DNA of 64,000 nucleotides, taken from assembly GCA_963701445.1 (NCBI GenBank), contig CAVPAM010000037.1:4503-68502 (forward strand). The letters are read 5' to 3'. The notes under the pieces were generated by a model that was not told where the DNA came from, searched no databases, and worked only from the letters and a program-made list of their open reading frames with translations. Shown here one piece after another: positions 38,263 through 48,795 of this stretch; position 1 is the first letter of the stretch; each line of letters opens with the position of its first letter. This stretch comes from CAKZLS01 sp963701445 (GTDB taxonomy: Bacteria; Pseudomonadota; Alphaproteobacteria; Rhodospirillales; Defluviicoccaceae). The position numbers were made by a program, and so were the translations under genes.

Positions 38263-39135
38263 TCAGACCATCTTGTTGAGGTGCAGCTCCAGGATACCCT
38301 CCGCGCCGGCGGCCTTGAGCGCCGGGATCAGGGTCCTGAGCAGCGGGCGGTCCACAACCGTTTCCACGGCGACCCACTCGGACTGGCTGAGCGGGCTGAC
38401 GGTGGGCGCGTTGAGGCTGGGCAGCAGCGCCACCACCGCGTCGAGCCGGTCCAGCGGCGCGTTCATCTTCACCAGGACCTTGTTGCGCGCCGCCAGCGCG
38501 GCGTTCAGCAAAAGCGCCACCTGATCGATCTTTTCGCGCCGCCAGGGGTCCTTGAGCGCGTCCTTGTTGGCGATCAGCACGGTGTGGGTGTGCAACAGGT
38601 CGCAGACGATGCGCAGGCCATGGGCGCGGATGGTGCCGCCGGTTTCGGTGATCTCCACCGCCGCGTCGGCCATGCCCTCCACGACCTTGGCCTCGGTGGC
38701 GCCCCACGAGAACTCCACGCTGGCCTCGATGCCGCGTTCCGCCAGGTATCGCCGGGTGAAGCCCACCAGTTCGGTCGCGATCTTCTTGCCCCGGAGGTCC
38801 TCCACCGTCTGGATGGACGAATCCCGGTCGACCACCAGCACCCATCGGGCCGGCTGGTCGGTGGCCCGGGAATATACCAGGTCGGAGACCACCGTCACGT
38901 CGGCCTCGGTCTCGATGACCCAGTCCATGCCGGTGAGCCCGGCATCCAGCGTCCCCGACGCCACGTAGGGCCCCATCTCCTGGGAACGCACCAGCGCGCA
39001 CGTCATTTCCGGATCGTCCACGGACGGGAAGTAATTGCGCGACCGCGACGAAATGGTCCAGCCCGCGTGCTGGAACAGATCCACGGTGGCCGCCTCCAGG
39101 CTGCCCTTGGGAATTCCCATCTTCAGTTGCGGCAT
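38263..39135 (-). CDS. hisG: ATP phosphoribosyltransferase, long form
   Basis: 290 residues. It catalyses the first step of histidine synthesis, joining PRPP to ATP. The N-terminus is MPQLKMGIPKGSLEAATVDL, the PRPP-binding segment contains ASGTLDAGLTGMDWV, and EITETGGTIRAHGLRIV follows. The extra C-terminal regulatory domain (VLVKMNAPLDRLDAVVALLPSL, ending ILELHLNKMV) marks the long, histidine-inhibited form that does not need HisZ. The frame is open upstream, but the ATG at 39135 fits the family. No other his genes are adjacent. Confidence 0.94.
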   Translation of the reverse strand: MPQLKMGIPKGSLEAATVDLFQHAGWTISSRSRNYFPSVDDPEMTCALVRSQEMGPYVASGTLDAGLTGMDWVIETEADVTVVSDLVYSRATDQPARWVLVVDRDSSIQTVEDLRGKKIATELVGFTRRYLAERGIEASVEFSWGATEAKVVEGMADAAVEITETGGTIRAHGLRIVCDLLHTHTVLIANKDALKDPWRREKIDQVALLLNAALAARNKVLVKMNAPLDRLDAVVALLPSLNAPTVSPLSQSEWVAVETVVDRPLLRTLIPALKAAGAEGILELHLNKMV

Positions 39136-39343
39136 CGGTGTATCTCTATGGCTTGCTGTCTTCGGGGATCGCGCGCCCTGGGCGTGCCTGCTGTCGCGCC
39201 GCCCGCATAGCCCAAGCCCCCCGATTAAGCAACCCGCGCCGAAACCAGAACCGTTACCGAATACAACTGGCCAACTCGATACCTTCGCGTAGAGAGCCCC
39301 CCTACCGGTAGCCTTACGAGTGCCTGACCTCGCGTCGTCCAGA

Positions 39344-39829
39344 TCAATCCTGCTTGCCCGGGGGCGGTTCCGTGGCGAGGGCGTCCCTGACGCGTCGCTC
39401 GGCTGCCTCGTAAAGCGATTGCGCCTCCTCGCCCGCCTGGCGGCCGGCGCTCTCGGCGGCGGCCCTGGACTTCTCGTAGGCCTCGGCGGCTTCCGCTTTG
39501 GCCGCTTCATAGGCCTGGCGCGCGTCTTCGCTCGTCTCGGTGGCGGCCCGCTCGGCCGCCCGGCTGGCGCGTTCGTAGGCCTCCGCCGCTTCGTCCCGAG
39601 CCGCCTCGTATGCGCTTCGTGCCTGCTCGGAAACCGTGTCGGCCGTTTCCTCGGCTTGCAACCGGGCCGCCTTGGCGGCCTCCTCCATTGCCTTGCCAGC
39701 CTCCTCGGCGGACTTCGCGAGATGGTCCTGGGCCTTTTCCGCCGGTGTCTTCTCGTCCTCGCACGCGGCGCCGAGGGCCAGCACCGTCAGCGCCGCCGCG
39801 ACGGCCGTCATCCGGTAGGGTTTCTTCAT
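39344..39829 (-). CDS. Ala/Glu-rich coiled-coil lipoprotein
   Basis: About 161 residues. The signal peptide ends in the lipobox LALGAAC, so the mature protein should be lipid-anchored at that Cys. The rest is a long helix of alanine-rich heptads (AEEAGKAMEEAAKAARLQAEE, then repeats of YEAAxxEAAEAYE). The second ATG (39829) was preferred over that at 39835 because ggag lies 8 bp ahead of it. The pattern recalls small murein- or membrane-associated lipoproteins or YtxH-like apolipoprotein-type proteins. No family name can be given. Confidence 0.75.
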   Translation of the reverse strand: MKKPYRMTAVAAALTVLALGAACEDEKTPAEKAQDHLAKSAEEAGKAMEEAAKAARLQAEETADTVSEQARSAYEAARDEAAEAYERASRAAERAATETSEDARQAYEAAKAEAAEAYEKSRAAAESAGRQAGEEAQSLYEAAERRVRDALATEPPPGKQD

Positions 39830-39887
39830 ATCCATGTCTCCAGCTGTTCCGTTGCGATCCCCCGGACAAGGGGGGTGGCGCCGGCGT

Positions 39888-40067
39888 TCACCGCGCCGGG
39901 TCCTCCAGCTTGCAATCCCGTGTGCCGCGATCGCCGGACAGGGTTGCCATCGCCTTCAGGACGCCGTGGCGCTGGCGCGATCTGAGAGGCGCGCCCTGGC
40001 GCTTGTGCGGCTTGCAGAGCAGGCATCCCGCGCGGGTGGACTTCGGGCCTTTTCGTTTGTGATGCAT
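39888..40067 (-). CDS. Small basic protein with GCLLCKPHK motif
   Basis: A 59-residue frame starting MHHKRKGPKSTRAGCLLCKPHK, with a good ribosome site (gagga) before the ATG. It is strongly basic (many Lys, Arg and His) with one CxxC pair and a later Cys. Short proteins of this kind, with Arg/Lys-rich start and xCLxCKPxK core, recur in proteobacteria as conserved hypotheticals. Possibly a zinc- or RNA-binding ribosome-associated factor, but no function is known. An overlapping longer frame (39826-40110) in another phase has no such features. Confidence 0.6.
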   Translation of the reverse strand: MHHKRKGPKSTRAGCLLCKPHKRQGAPLRSRQRHGVLKAMATLSGDRGTRDCKLEDPAR

Positions 40068-40155
40068 GGGGCCGTTCCTCTTCCGGCTCGATCATACGGA
40101 CGGTCGCCATTGTAGCAGAAGCAGGGCCGGCGTCATCGTGTTCGTCGGCGAGGCT

Positions 40156-40389
40156 TCAACGCTCCCGCGCCTCCTGATCCGGGTCCATGAGCCTGTGCAG
40201 GTGGACGATCACGTACTTGATCTGGGCGTTGTCCACGTGGCGCTGGCTCACGGCGCGCCAGGCCTTCAGAGCCTCGTCGTAGTTCGGGTAGATGCCGACG
40301 ATGTCGAGATTGCCGACGTCGGCGAAATCCACGCTCCGCGTGTCGTTCACTTCCCCGCCGAACACCAGGTGCAGCAATGGCTTGGTCAT
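40156..40389 (-). CDS. DUF4170 family protein
   Basis: 77 residues. TKPLLHLVFGGEV near the start, IVGIYPNYDEALKAWRAVSQ and a YVIVHLHRLMDP end are the hallmarks of DUF4170, a short alphaproteobacterial family. The ATG at 40389 was chosen; upstream residues in the longer frame are not conserved. Located between two other small genes, monocistronic in appearance. Function unknown; it is soluble with no membrane segments. Confidence 0.85.
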   Translation of the reverse strand: MTKPLLHLVFGGEVNDTRSVDFADVGNLDIVGIYPNYDEALKAWRAVSQRHVDNAQIKYVIVHLHRLMDPDQEARER

Positions 40390-40613
40390 GGTTTTTTCTC
40401 TTCCCACGGATCGCGGTTGCGACATTCCGCTCATATCATCATTCGGCGTTCGTGTTACTCACCCGCGGGCCCCGCCGCAACCGTAAAGCGCGCGGGATCG
40501 GCGCGAGCCCCCCTCGGCGACGGCGACAATCTGGTCGTCGCGGGGGGAAAGGACTCGCGGCGGAAATCTGTTATGCTGCCTTCCGTTGGGAAACTGGGAC
40601 CGGTTCCACCGCG

Positions 40614-41018
40614 ATGATCACCGTTCATCTCCGCAGTCTTCCGGATACCGAGGCGGCCGTCGGCTGGGCCGGAGGGCACAGCATCGTCGTCGATCGTCCG
40701 GACGGCAGGGCGGGGGGCCAGGGGCTCGGCTTCAATGGCGGCGAAATGCTGGCGCTCGCCATCGGCGGATGCTTCTGCAACGACCTTCGCTACGTGGCGC
40801 ACGAAATGGGACTGACCCTCGACGCCATCGCGGTGGACGTATCGATCGCCATCGACGGCGGCCCGCCGGTGGTCACCGGCGCGACCCTGCGGGTCGGCAT
40901 CGAAACGGAAGCCGGCGGCGCCGATGTGTCCGAACTGCTGCGGCGCGCGTGGCAAAGCTCCACCATCGGCAATTCCGTCCGGCGCGGATTTCCGGTCACG
41001 CTCCTGGACGGCGAGTGA
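40614..41018 (+). CDS. OsmC-like family protein
   Basis: 134 residues of the OsmC/Ohr fold. Typical parts are GHSIVVDRPD, GFNGGEMLALAIGGCFCNDLR with the first conserved cysteine pair position, and a C-terminal LRRAWQSSTIGNSVRRG. In OsmC and Ohr two redox cysteines reduce organic hydroperoxides. Here CFC supplies the first, but the second-site cysteine in the C-terminal part is missing, so peroxidase activity is uncertain. The ATG at 40614 starts the conserved region. A small membrane protein gene follows 35 bp later. Confidence 0.82.
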   Translation: MITVHLRSLPDTEAAVGWAGGHSIVVDRPDGRAGGQGLGFNGGEMLALAIGGCFCNDLRYVAHEMGLTLDAIAVDVSIAIDGGPPVVTGATLRVGIETEAGGADVSELLRRAWQSSTIGNSVRRGFPVTLLDGE

Positions 41019-41053
41019 ATGCGGAACAGGGCCCTCCGTCGGGATCGGGAACC

Positions 41054-41218
41054 ATGGATCTCGTGACCCTGTTCGCCATCGGCGTGTTCGGTGTCTCGTG
41101 GTTCTTCCTGGCGCGGACCGAGCCGGACGAGCCGCTGGTGCGGTTGTTCTGGCGCGCCATGCTGTTCATGGGCGCGGGCATCGGCGTGCTCTCGTTGATC
41201 CTGCGCCTTGCCGGCTAA
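41054..41218 (+). CDS. Small two-helix membrane protein
   Basis: 54 residues: MDLVTLFAIGVFGVSWFFLA forms one likely membrane helix, a charged loop (RTEPDEPLVRLF) follows, and LFMGAGIGVLSLILRLAG forms a second. It begins 35 bp after the OsmC-like gene with a purine-rich site (gggatcggga) and ends overlapping the stop of the convergent polA. Both the codon usage and the clean two-helix pattern support a real gene. No family is recognised. Confidence 0.55.
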   Translation: MDLVTLFAIGVFGVSWFFLARTEPDEPLVRLFWRAMLFMGAGIGVLSLILRLAG

Positions 41219-43959
41219 TGCGCCTCTTCCCAGTTGGGACCGAAACCGACGTCGACGGTGAGCGGCACGTCGAGGTGGGCGACCGATTCCATGATGCCGG
41301 TGACCAGTTCGCGGGTGTCCCCGACCTCGGCCTCGGCGACCTCGAACACCAGCTCGTCGTGGACCTGCAGCAGCATTTTCGCCGATAGCCCGGCGTCGGC
41401 GAGCGCGCCGGGGATGCGGATCATGGCGCGCTTGATGATGTCGGCGGCGCCGCCCTGGATCGGCGCGTTGATGGCGGCGCGCTCGGAAAAGCCGCGCACC
41501 GAGGGGTTCTTGCTGGCGATGCCGCCCACATGGCACTTGCGGCCGAACAGGGTGGTGACGAACCCGTGTTCGCGCGCCTCCGCCTTGGTCGCCTCCATGT
41601 AGTCGCGGATCTCGGGAAAGCGGTCGAAGTACGCGGCGATGTACGCGCCGGCCTCGCCCCGCGAGATGCCGAGCTGGCGCGCCAGACCGAACGCCGAGAT
41701 GCCGTAGAGGATGCCGAAGTTGATGGCCTTGGCGCGGCGGCGGACCATGGGGTCCATGCCGTCCACGGGAACGCCGAACACCTGCGAGGCGGTGATGGCG
41801 TGGATGTCCATGCCGTCGCGGAACGCCTCTTTCAGCGCCTCGATGCCGGCCACGTGGGCCACCAGCCGCAACTCGATCTGCGAATAGTCGGCGCTGAGCA
41901 GCACCGAGCCGGGCCGGGCGATGAAGGCGCGGCGGATCTTGCGGCCCTCCTCGGTGCGGATGGGGATGTTCTGCAGGTTGGGATCCGACGAACTCAGCCG
42001 GCCGGTGTTGGCGATGGTCTGCGAATACGACGTGTGCACCCGCCCGGTATCGGGGTTGATCTGCTCGATGAGGGCGTCGGAATAGGTGCTCTTGAGCTTG
42101 GCGAGCTGGCGCCAGTCCAGCACCCGCGCCGGCAGATCGTGCCCCTCGGCGGCCAGCCCCTCGAGGACGTCGGCGCCGGTGGCATAGGCGCCCGTCTTGC
42201 CCTTCTTGCCGCCCTTGAGGCTCATCTCCTCGAACAGGATCTCGCCAAGCTGCTTGGGCGAGCCGACGTTGAAGTCGTGGCCGGCGAGCGAATGGATCTC
42301 GGCCTCCAGTTCGGCCATGCGCGCGGCGAACTCGCGGCTGACCTGGCCGAGAACCTTGGCGTCCACCAGGATGCCGGCGCGCTCCATGGCCGCGAGCACC
42401 GGGATCAGCGGCCGCTCCATGGTCTCGTAGACGGTGACCATGTGCTCGGTCGACCAGCCGCCGTTTCAGCAGCCGGTGAAGCCGCAGCGTCACGTCGGCG
42501 TCCTCGGCGGCGTAGTCGAGGGCCTTGTCGAGCTTGACCTTGTCGAAGGTGATCTGGTTGCGGCCGGTGCCGCAGACCTCGGAATACTTGATGGTCTGGA
42601 CGCCGAGATGCAGGTTGGCCAGTTCGTCCATGCCGTGGCCGTGCAGGCCGCCGTCGAGCACGTAGGACAGCACCATGGTGTCGTCGATGGGCGCGACCTC
42701 GACGCCGTGGCGCGCCAGCACCTGCATGTCGTATTTGATGTTCTGGCCGATCTTGAGGACGGACGGGTCGGCCAGCAGCGGCTTGAGCAGGCTCAGCGCC
42801 GTTTGCAACGGAATCTGCCTCGGAGTGTCTCCTCCCGGTCGCCGAGATCGAGGCCGCCGGGTCCCTCGTGACCGAGCGGGATGTAACAGGCGCGGCCCGG
42901 CTCGACGGCCAGCGAGACGCCCACCAGGCCGGCGCGCATGGCGTCCAGCGAATTGGTCTCGGTGTCCACCGCCACCGCGCCGGCCAGCGACGCCTCGGCG
43001 ATCCAGCGCTTGAGCGCCGCTTCGTCCTGTACCAGTTCGTATTCGGCCGCCTGTTCCGTGCTTTCCGCGTCCCGGCTCGGTTCCGCCGGGTCGCCGGCGT
43101 GGCCGCCGGGAAACCGGGCGAGCAGCGACTTGAAGGCGTTCACCTCGAGGAATTCGCGGAGCGCGTCCGGGTCCGGTTCGGGCACCGCCATGGCGGACAA
43201 CGGCACCGGCACCGGGACGCCGGCGTCGAGCCGCACCAGATCCCGCGAGACGCGCGCGGCGTCGGCGTGATCGAGCAGGCTCTGACGGCGTTTCGGCTGC
43301 TTGATCTCGCCGGCGCGGGCGAGCAGGGTGTCGAGATCGCCGTATTCGCCGATCAGCTGCGCGGCGGTCTTGACGCCGATGCCGGGCACGCCGGGCACGT
43401 TGTCCACGGAATCGCCGGCCAGCGCCTGCACGTCGACGACCCGGTCCGGGCCGACGCCGAACTTCTCGCGCACCTCGTCGGGGCCGATGGTCCGGTTCTT
43501 CATGGCGTCCATCATGGCGACGCCCTCGCCCACGAGCTGCATCAGGTCCTTGTCCGACGAGACGATGGTGACCTCCGCCCCGGCCTCGCGGGCGAGCCGG
43601 GTGTAGGTGGCGATCAGGTCGTCGGCCTCGAAGCCCTCCAGCTCCACGCTGGCCACGTTGCACGCCCGGGTGGCGTCGCGCACCAGGGCGAACTGCGGGA
43701 TCAGGTCCTCCGGCGGCTCCGGCCGGTTGGCCTTGTAGTCGGGATAGATGTCGTTGCGGAAGGTGCGGCGCGCGGTGTCGAAGACGACGGCGATGTGGTC
43801 GGCGTCGGTGGTCTGCAACAGCTTCAGCAGCATGTTGGTGAAGCCGAACACGGCGTTGACCGGCGTTCCGTCCGGCCGGGTCATCGGCGGCAGCGCGTGG
43901 AAGGCGCGGAACAGAAAGCCCGATCCGTCGATCAGGAAAACGTGACGAGGCGCGTTCAG
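41215..43959 (-). CDS. polA: DNA polymerase I, two frameshifts and apparent CTG start
   Basis: All three Pol I domains are present in order but in three frames. The 5' nuclease (FLIDGSGFLFRAFHALPPM to GDSVDNVPGVPGIGVKTA) runs to about 42822. The 3'-5' exonuclease domain (SVLKIGQNIKYDMQVLARHG) occupies 42822-42452. The polymerase domain (DYSQIELRLVAHVAG, RRRAKAINFGILYG, LLQVHDELVFEV) runs to the stop. A one-base loss at about 42822 and a one-base gain at about 42452 would explain the breaks. No ATG, GTG or TTG precedes the conserved start; a CTG overlapping the upstream stop as CTGA is the only candidate. Pol I is nearly always needed, so sequence errors are likely. Confidence 0.88.
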
Positions 43960-44147
43960 TGGCCCGCGGCCTCTTCGGCGCCCTCGGCGAGCACGAAGCG
44001 GCGTGAACAGTACGGGCAGACCACGTCGCCCTCCTCGCCAATCTTCAAAAAGACCAGCGGGTGACCGAGCGGTCCGTTGCCGCCGTTGCAGGCAACCTTC
44101 CGGCTCTCGACGATGATGGTATCATCCGGCTTCATGACGTGTGGCAT
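43956..44147 (-). CDS. CHCC-type zinc-finger domain protein
   Basis: 63 residues from MPHVMKPDDTIIVESRK. The zinc ligands are arranged C-x-H-x-C-C: KVACNGGNGPLGHPLVFL then DVVCPYCSRRFVL. This is the zf-CHCC family, related to the NDUFS6/13-kDa subunit of complex I in mitochondria and common as a small stand-alone protein in alphaproteobacteria. ATG 44135 is an alternative start. Its stop overlaps the polA start by four bases, so the two genes are coupled. Confidence 0.85.
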   Translation of the reverse strand: MPHVMKPDDTIIVESRKVACNGGNGPLGHPLVFLKIGEEGDVVCPYCSRRFVLAEGAEEAAGH

Positions 44148-44272
44148 CCCTCTCGAACAAGCCAGGACCGTTGACCTAGCGGACCGCCGGATGATAGCGA
44201 TTGCCGCCCGACAATCAATGCCCGACAATCGGTGATCGCGTTCGCCCCCGCGCTTTCGCTCTTAAGGACTCC

Positions 44273-45225
44273 ATGCCCCCGGCCATCCCCGTCAACGCGG
44301 TTGAAACCGTCGATCTCTGCAAAACCTACGCCGGCCGCCGGGGCGCCGAGCCCACGCGCGCGCTCGACAGCGTCAGCCTGGCGGTGCCGGCCGGGTCCTT
44401 CTTCGGGCTTCTCGGGCCCAACGGGGCGGGCAAGTCGACGCTGATCAACATCCTCGCCGGCCTCGTCATCCCCACCTCCGGCCAGGCGCGCATCTGGGGC
44501 TACGATATCGACCGCGACATGCGGGCGGCGCGGCGCGCCATCGGCGTGGTGCCGCAGGAGCTCAATATCGATCCGTTCTTCACCCCCCGGGAACTGCTCG
44601 AGGTTCAGGCGGGCCTCTACGGCGTTCCCAAGAGCCGCCGGCGCACCGACGAAATCCTGGGCGCGGTGGGGCTGAGCCGCCAGGCGGACTCCTACGCCCG
44701 CACGCTGTCCGGCGGCATGCGGAGGCGGCTTCTGGTGGCCAAGGCGATGATCCATTCGCCGCCGGTGCTGGTGCTCGACGAACCCACCGCGGGCGTCGAC
44801 GTGGAACTGCGCCGCCAGTTATGGAAGTACGTGCGCCGCCTCAAGGACAGCGGCGTCACCATCCTGTTGACCACCCACTATCTCGAGGAAGCGCAGGAGC
44901 TCTGCGACAGCATCGCCATCATCAACCACGGACGGGTGATCGCCTGCGAGTCCACCGGGGCGCTGCTGCGCCGGCTGGATTCCAAGGAGCTTTCGGTCAC
45001 CGTGGCGGAAACCGTCGGCGCCGTTCCCGAATCGCTGGACGTTTTCAACGTGACGCTCGCGGCGCCGAACCGGCTGGTGTTCCACTACCCGCCGAGCCGC
45101 ACCGACAGCGGCGCGATCCTGTCGGCGGTGGGCGACGCCGGGCTGACGGTCCGCGACGTCAACACCCGGGAGGCGGAACTGGAGGATATCTTCCTTCAGC
45201 TCACCAGCGGGCCCGATTCCGCGTC

Positions 45226-45229
<4 letters not shown>
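44273..45229 (+). CDS. ABC transporter ATP-binding protein (ABC-2/DrrA type)
   Basis: 318 residues. Walker A is LLGPNGAGKSTLIN, the Q loop VVPQELNI, the signature LSGGMRRRLLVAKAMI, Walker B VLVLDEPTAGVD and the switch histidine LLTTHYLEE. The C-terminal 80 residues are the extension found in DrrA-like and YadG-like exporters. Normally an ABC-2 permease gene follows; here the next gene, in ATGA overlap, is a lipoprotein hydrolase and no permease is seen. The ATG at 44273 was chosen as the start. Substrate unknown. Confidence 0.9.
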
Positions 45230-46335
<1,106 letters not shown>

Positions 46336-46413
46336 ATTTCTTCATGTGAAATCAGCGCACTACAAATCCGAGGTCTTCGCGAGGAGAGCCAAGCTTCTTA
46401 TTTGGCACAATTC

Positions 46414-46441
46414 TGGCACACTCAGGATCAGGAGAGTGCCA
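46414..46441. promoter_or_regulatory. Inverted repeat overlapping the integrase start
   Basis: tggcacactc and gagagtgcca form 10-bp arms (one mismatch pair) around an 8-bp spacer, ending one base before the integrase ATG. A further tggcaca lies 10 bp upstream. Such a site over the ribosome-binding region would suit autoregulation by the integrase or control by the excisionase-like HTH protein. Confidence 0.5.
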
Positions 46442-46442
46442 G

Positions 46443-47502
46443 ATGGCGACCGTGCGCGAGAAGGGTCCGTACCAGTGGCAGGTGCAAATCCGCCGCAAGG
46501 GCTGGCCCCACCAGACCGCGACATTCCGAACGAAAAAAGAGGCGCAGGCGTGGGCGCGCAAGACCGAGTCCGAGATGGATCGCGGCCTGTTCGTCGATCA
46601 GTCGGGCGGGCGGCGCACGACGCTGGCGGAGCTGATCGAGCTTTATCTGCGCGAGGTCACGGCTAACCGGCCCGGCGCGGACTCGCGGATCGCCGAGACC
46701 AACCGGCTGAAGCGGTTTCTTCGCGAAGAGCGCGGCCTTTGCGCCTATGCGGTCAGCCATCTGACGCCGGAGCATTTTGAAGACTACCGGGACAGGCGCT
46801 TGAGCCAGCGCATCGCTCGCGACAAGACCATCGCGCCCGGAACCGTCAAGCGTGAGTTGACGCTGCTCAAACGCGTGATCGATTACCGCAAGCGCAGGCT
46901 CGGGCTTCTCATCAATCCCGTCAACACCGAGGATGTGAAGCGCCCCGCCGTCAATGACGAGCGCGATGTGCGGCTTTCGCGGGATGAGCGGGCAACGGCT
47001 TTTGGAGGCTTGCGAGGATGCGCGCAATCCCTGGCTGAGGGCCTTTGTCGAACTTGGCTTCGAAACCGGTGCCCGGCGCGGCAGCCTGCTTCGCCTTGAA
47101 TGGGATGATGTCGATCTCAACCGCCGCACGGCGTTGCTGCGCGGCATCAAGAACAGCCGCAGCCCGGAGAAGATCATCAACCACACGATCGGTCTGACGC
47201 CGCGAGCGGTGGAAATCCTCGAAACCCTTCCGCGTTCGCATAAACGCGTGTTTCCGATCACCGCGAATGCGTTCAGGCTCGCCTTCAACCGGGCGCGGGA
47301 CAAAGCAGGCCTGCCGCATTTTCGATTTCACGACACCCGCCATGAGCGCACGTCGAGCCTGTTTGAGGCTAAGTGGTCGATGGTGCAGGTCATGGCGCAG
47401 ACCGGGCATAAGGACCCGAAATCCGTGAAGCGTTACGCCAACCTGACGGGCGACTTTCTGGCCGGGGAACTTGCGAAGCTGGAGCAAAGAAAGACCGGTT
47501 GA
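46443..47502 (+). CDS. Tyrosine-recombinase integrase, frameshifted at about 46990
   Basis: The N-terminal part (MATVREKGPYQWQVQIRRKG, an AP2/Arm-like DNA-binding domain, then a SAM-like core-binding domain) is in one frame. The catalytic domain (ELGFETGARRGSLLRLEWDD with the first Arg, HDTRHERTS with His and Arg, GHKDPKSVKRYANL with the nucleophile Tyr) is in another. One surplus G in gcgggcaacgg accounts for the shift. It lies just downstream of tRNA-Arg and is its probable user. Whether it is active depends on whether the indel is real. Confidence 0.85.
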
Positions 47503-47816
47503 GAACCAGCGATACGGCCGGGCCTCAACTGGTCTGCGCGGCAGACTTTCGTGCCATTTGTTCGGCAATCGTTGGCCGCCCGCGCTTGCGTTTGACGGGG
47601 CAGATCCGGCTCCTGAGTGGTCACAGGAACGGGTTCGCGGCAGCTCTCGACGAAGGCCTCAAGGTCGCTGACGGCGAAAAATGTCCGCCTGCCGATTTTG
47701 GTCACCCGGGGCCCGCGCCCCTTGTAAACCAGATCGCGCAAGGCCGCGCGCGACAGGGACAGCGCCCGCGCGGCTCCCTCATAGTCGAGCAACAGGATTT
47801 CGATACCGTCGGGCAT
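47433..47816 (-). CDS. Excisionase-like helix-turn-helix protein
   Basis: 127 residues. Residues 10-60 contain DYEGAARALSLSRAALRDLVYKG, then PRVTKIGRRTFFAVSDLEAFV, the winged MerR/AlpA-type HTH_17 domain seen in excisionases and prophage regulators. The C-terminal half is not conserved, and its last 70 bp overlap the convergent integrase gene, so the protein may in fact be shorter. Position beside an integrase supports a directionality factor. Confidence 0.75.
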   Translation of the reverse strand: MPDGIEILLLDYEGAARALSLSRAALRDLVYKGRGPRVTKIGRRTFFAVSDLEAFVESCREPVPVTTQEPDLPRQTQARAANDCRTNGTKVCRADQLRPGRIAGSQPVFLCSSFASSPARKSPVRLA

Positions 47817-47912
47817 TGCTTGTCTCTCAGGCTGTGAGCGTATGGGAGAGATGAAAGCATGGTCCGGTTGAACTGGGCCTCGCTGTCTCCTCGCAGGGCT
47901 TCACCATGCAAA

Positions 47913-47941
47913 CCGGCCCCGTGCGGATGGCACGGGACCGG
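47913..47941 (-). terminator. GC-rich hairpin, likely terminator of the 65-aa gene
   Basis: 12-bp arms (ccggccccgtgc / gcacgggaccgg, one mismatch) with a 5-nt loop, 21 bp past the stop of the small minus-strand gene and followed on that strand by tttgcat. Strong stem, modest T tract. Confidence 0.5.
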
Positions 47942-47962
47942 TTGAAGGATATAGGCCGAAGC

Positions 47963-48160
47963 CTAGAAGCGCGGGCCGGAGAGGCGGGCGCGGGCCGCGG
48001 CGATCGCCCGGCTGATATTTTCCAGGCTGGCAACGGCGTTGCGCCTTGCCGAAGAGCCTTCGGCGCTGCGGACCATGTCGGCATGAGCCTTGCGGTAGAG
48101 CGCCTGAAGATCGGCGAGTGAACGGTTTGCCAGTTCGGCGTTTGTGATGATTCTGGACAT
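47963..48160 (-). CDS. Small helical protein of unknown function
   Basis: 65 residues starting MSRIITNAELANRSLADLQALYRKA, mostly helical and Ala/Arg-rich with no motif I can name. Similar short ORFs accompany rhizobial-type integrative elements. The start at 48160 is preceded by an aggagg-type ribosome site on the minus strand (gaggac), and a hairpin follows the stop. It belongs to the same cargo as the excisionase-like gene. Confidence 0.5.
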   Translation of the reverse strand: MSRIITNAELANRSLADLQALYRKAHADMVRSAEGSSARRNAVASLENISRAIAAARARLSGPRF

Positions 48161-48558
48161 CTGAAGTCCTCCTTTGTCCTTGGAGGCCCCGACCGTCAGG
48201 GCCTTTCCCGCGAGACCCCGGACACAATCACCAGCGGAAAGGCCCGCCACGGGCGGCGGGCTCTAAAAGGACAAGGAAGGAGGAGGAAGAAGGGCAGGAC
48301 GGAGCAATCGCGAAGCGGTCAAACCGTGCGGACGAAGATCGGAAGAGCCTCAAGCGGCAAGGGCTGAAGAGAGACGGCGCGGAAGAAGGTTCGGCAAGCA
48401 GGAGCAAGTTGCGCCTTAAGTAAAATATCCGGACAACCAAAGAGGCCATAAAACAAATATGGCATTTTATCTATTATTAAAAATCCGTTAAGATTGATAT
48501 GTGTAAAATAAATATATTCATATGTTTTCTTTTCATTTAAACAATAAGAAGTTTCATC
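48161..48558. other. Gene-free stretch with sharp GC drop
   Basis: No convincing gene. A GC-rich hairpin (gcccgcc / ggcgggc) lies near 48247-48262. From about 48420 the base composition falls abruptly to very AT-rich (many a/t runs) up to the next gene, marking the boundary between two elements of different origin. It probably holds the promoter of the 48559-50315 gene set. Confidence 0.5.
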
Positions 48559-48795
48559 ATGAAAATCCCCTTTCGCGGTATCTGGACCATAGAAGAACTA
48601 CTGACGGCTCTTTATCATGAGCTGCGCGCCATTCAAGACCGGGGCGGTACGAAAGTGCGCGGAACAACCCTGTACCTCAATCTGGTCGACGACCGCGGCG
48701 CTCCGGTCACCATCAAAGGCACTGACGGCAAACCCATCAAGGATTGGCCCGTCGAGACCCTCTACCGGTCAGCCGCCGATAAGTACGATCTATGA
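48559..48795 (+). CDS. Small protein upstream of second integrase
   Basis: 78 residues, MKIPFRGIWTIEELLTALYHEL at the N-terminus, then a beta-prone middle (TTLYLNLVDDRGAPVTIKGTDG). It overlaps the next gene by four bases (ATGA) and has lower GC than the chromosome. No family recognised. The tight coupling to the next gene and to the integrase suggests a role in element mobility or its control. Confidence 0.55.
   Translation: MKIPFRGIWTIEELLTALYHELRAIQDRGGTKVRGTTLYLNLVDDRGAPVTIKGTDGKPIKDWPVETLYRSAADKYDL

Noticed and set aside
39826..40110. 94-codon minus-strand frame
   Set aside because: Overlaps the 59-residue GCLLCKPHK gene in another phase; lacks a ribosome site and has random-looking Pro/Arg composition.
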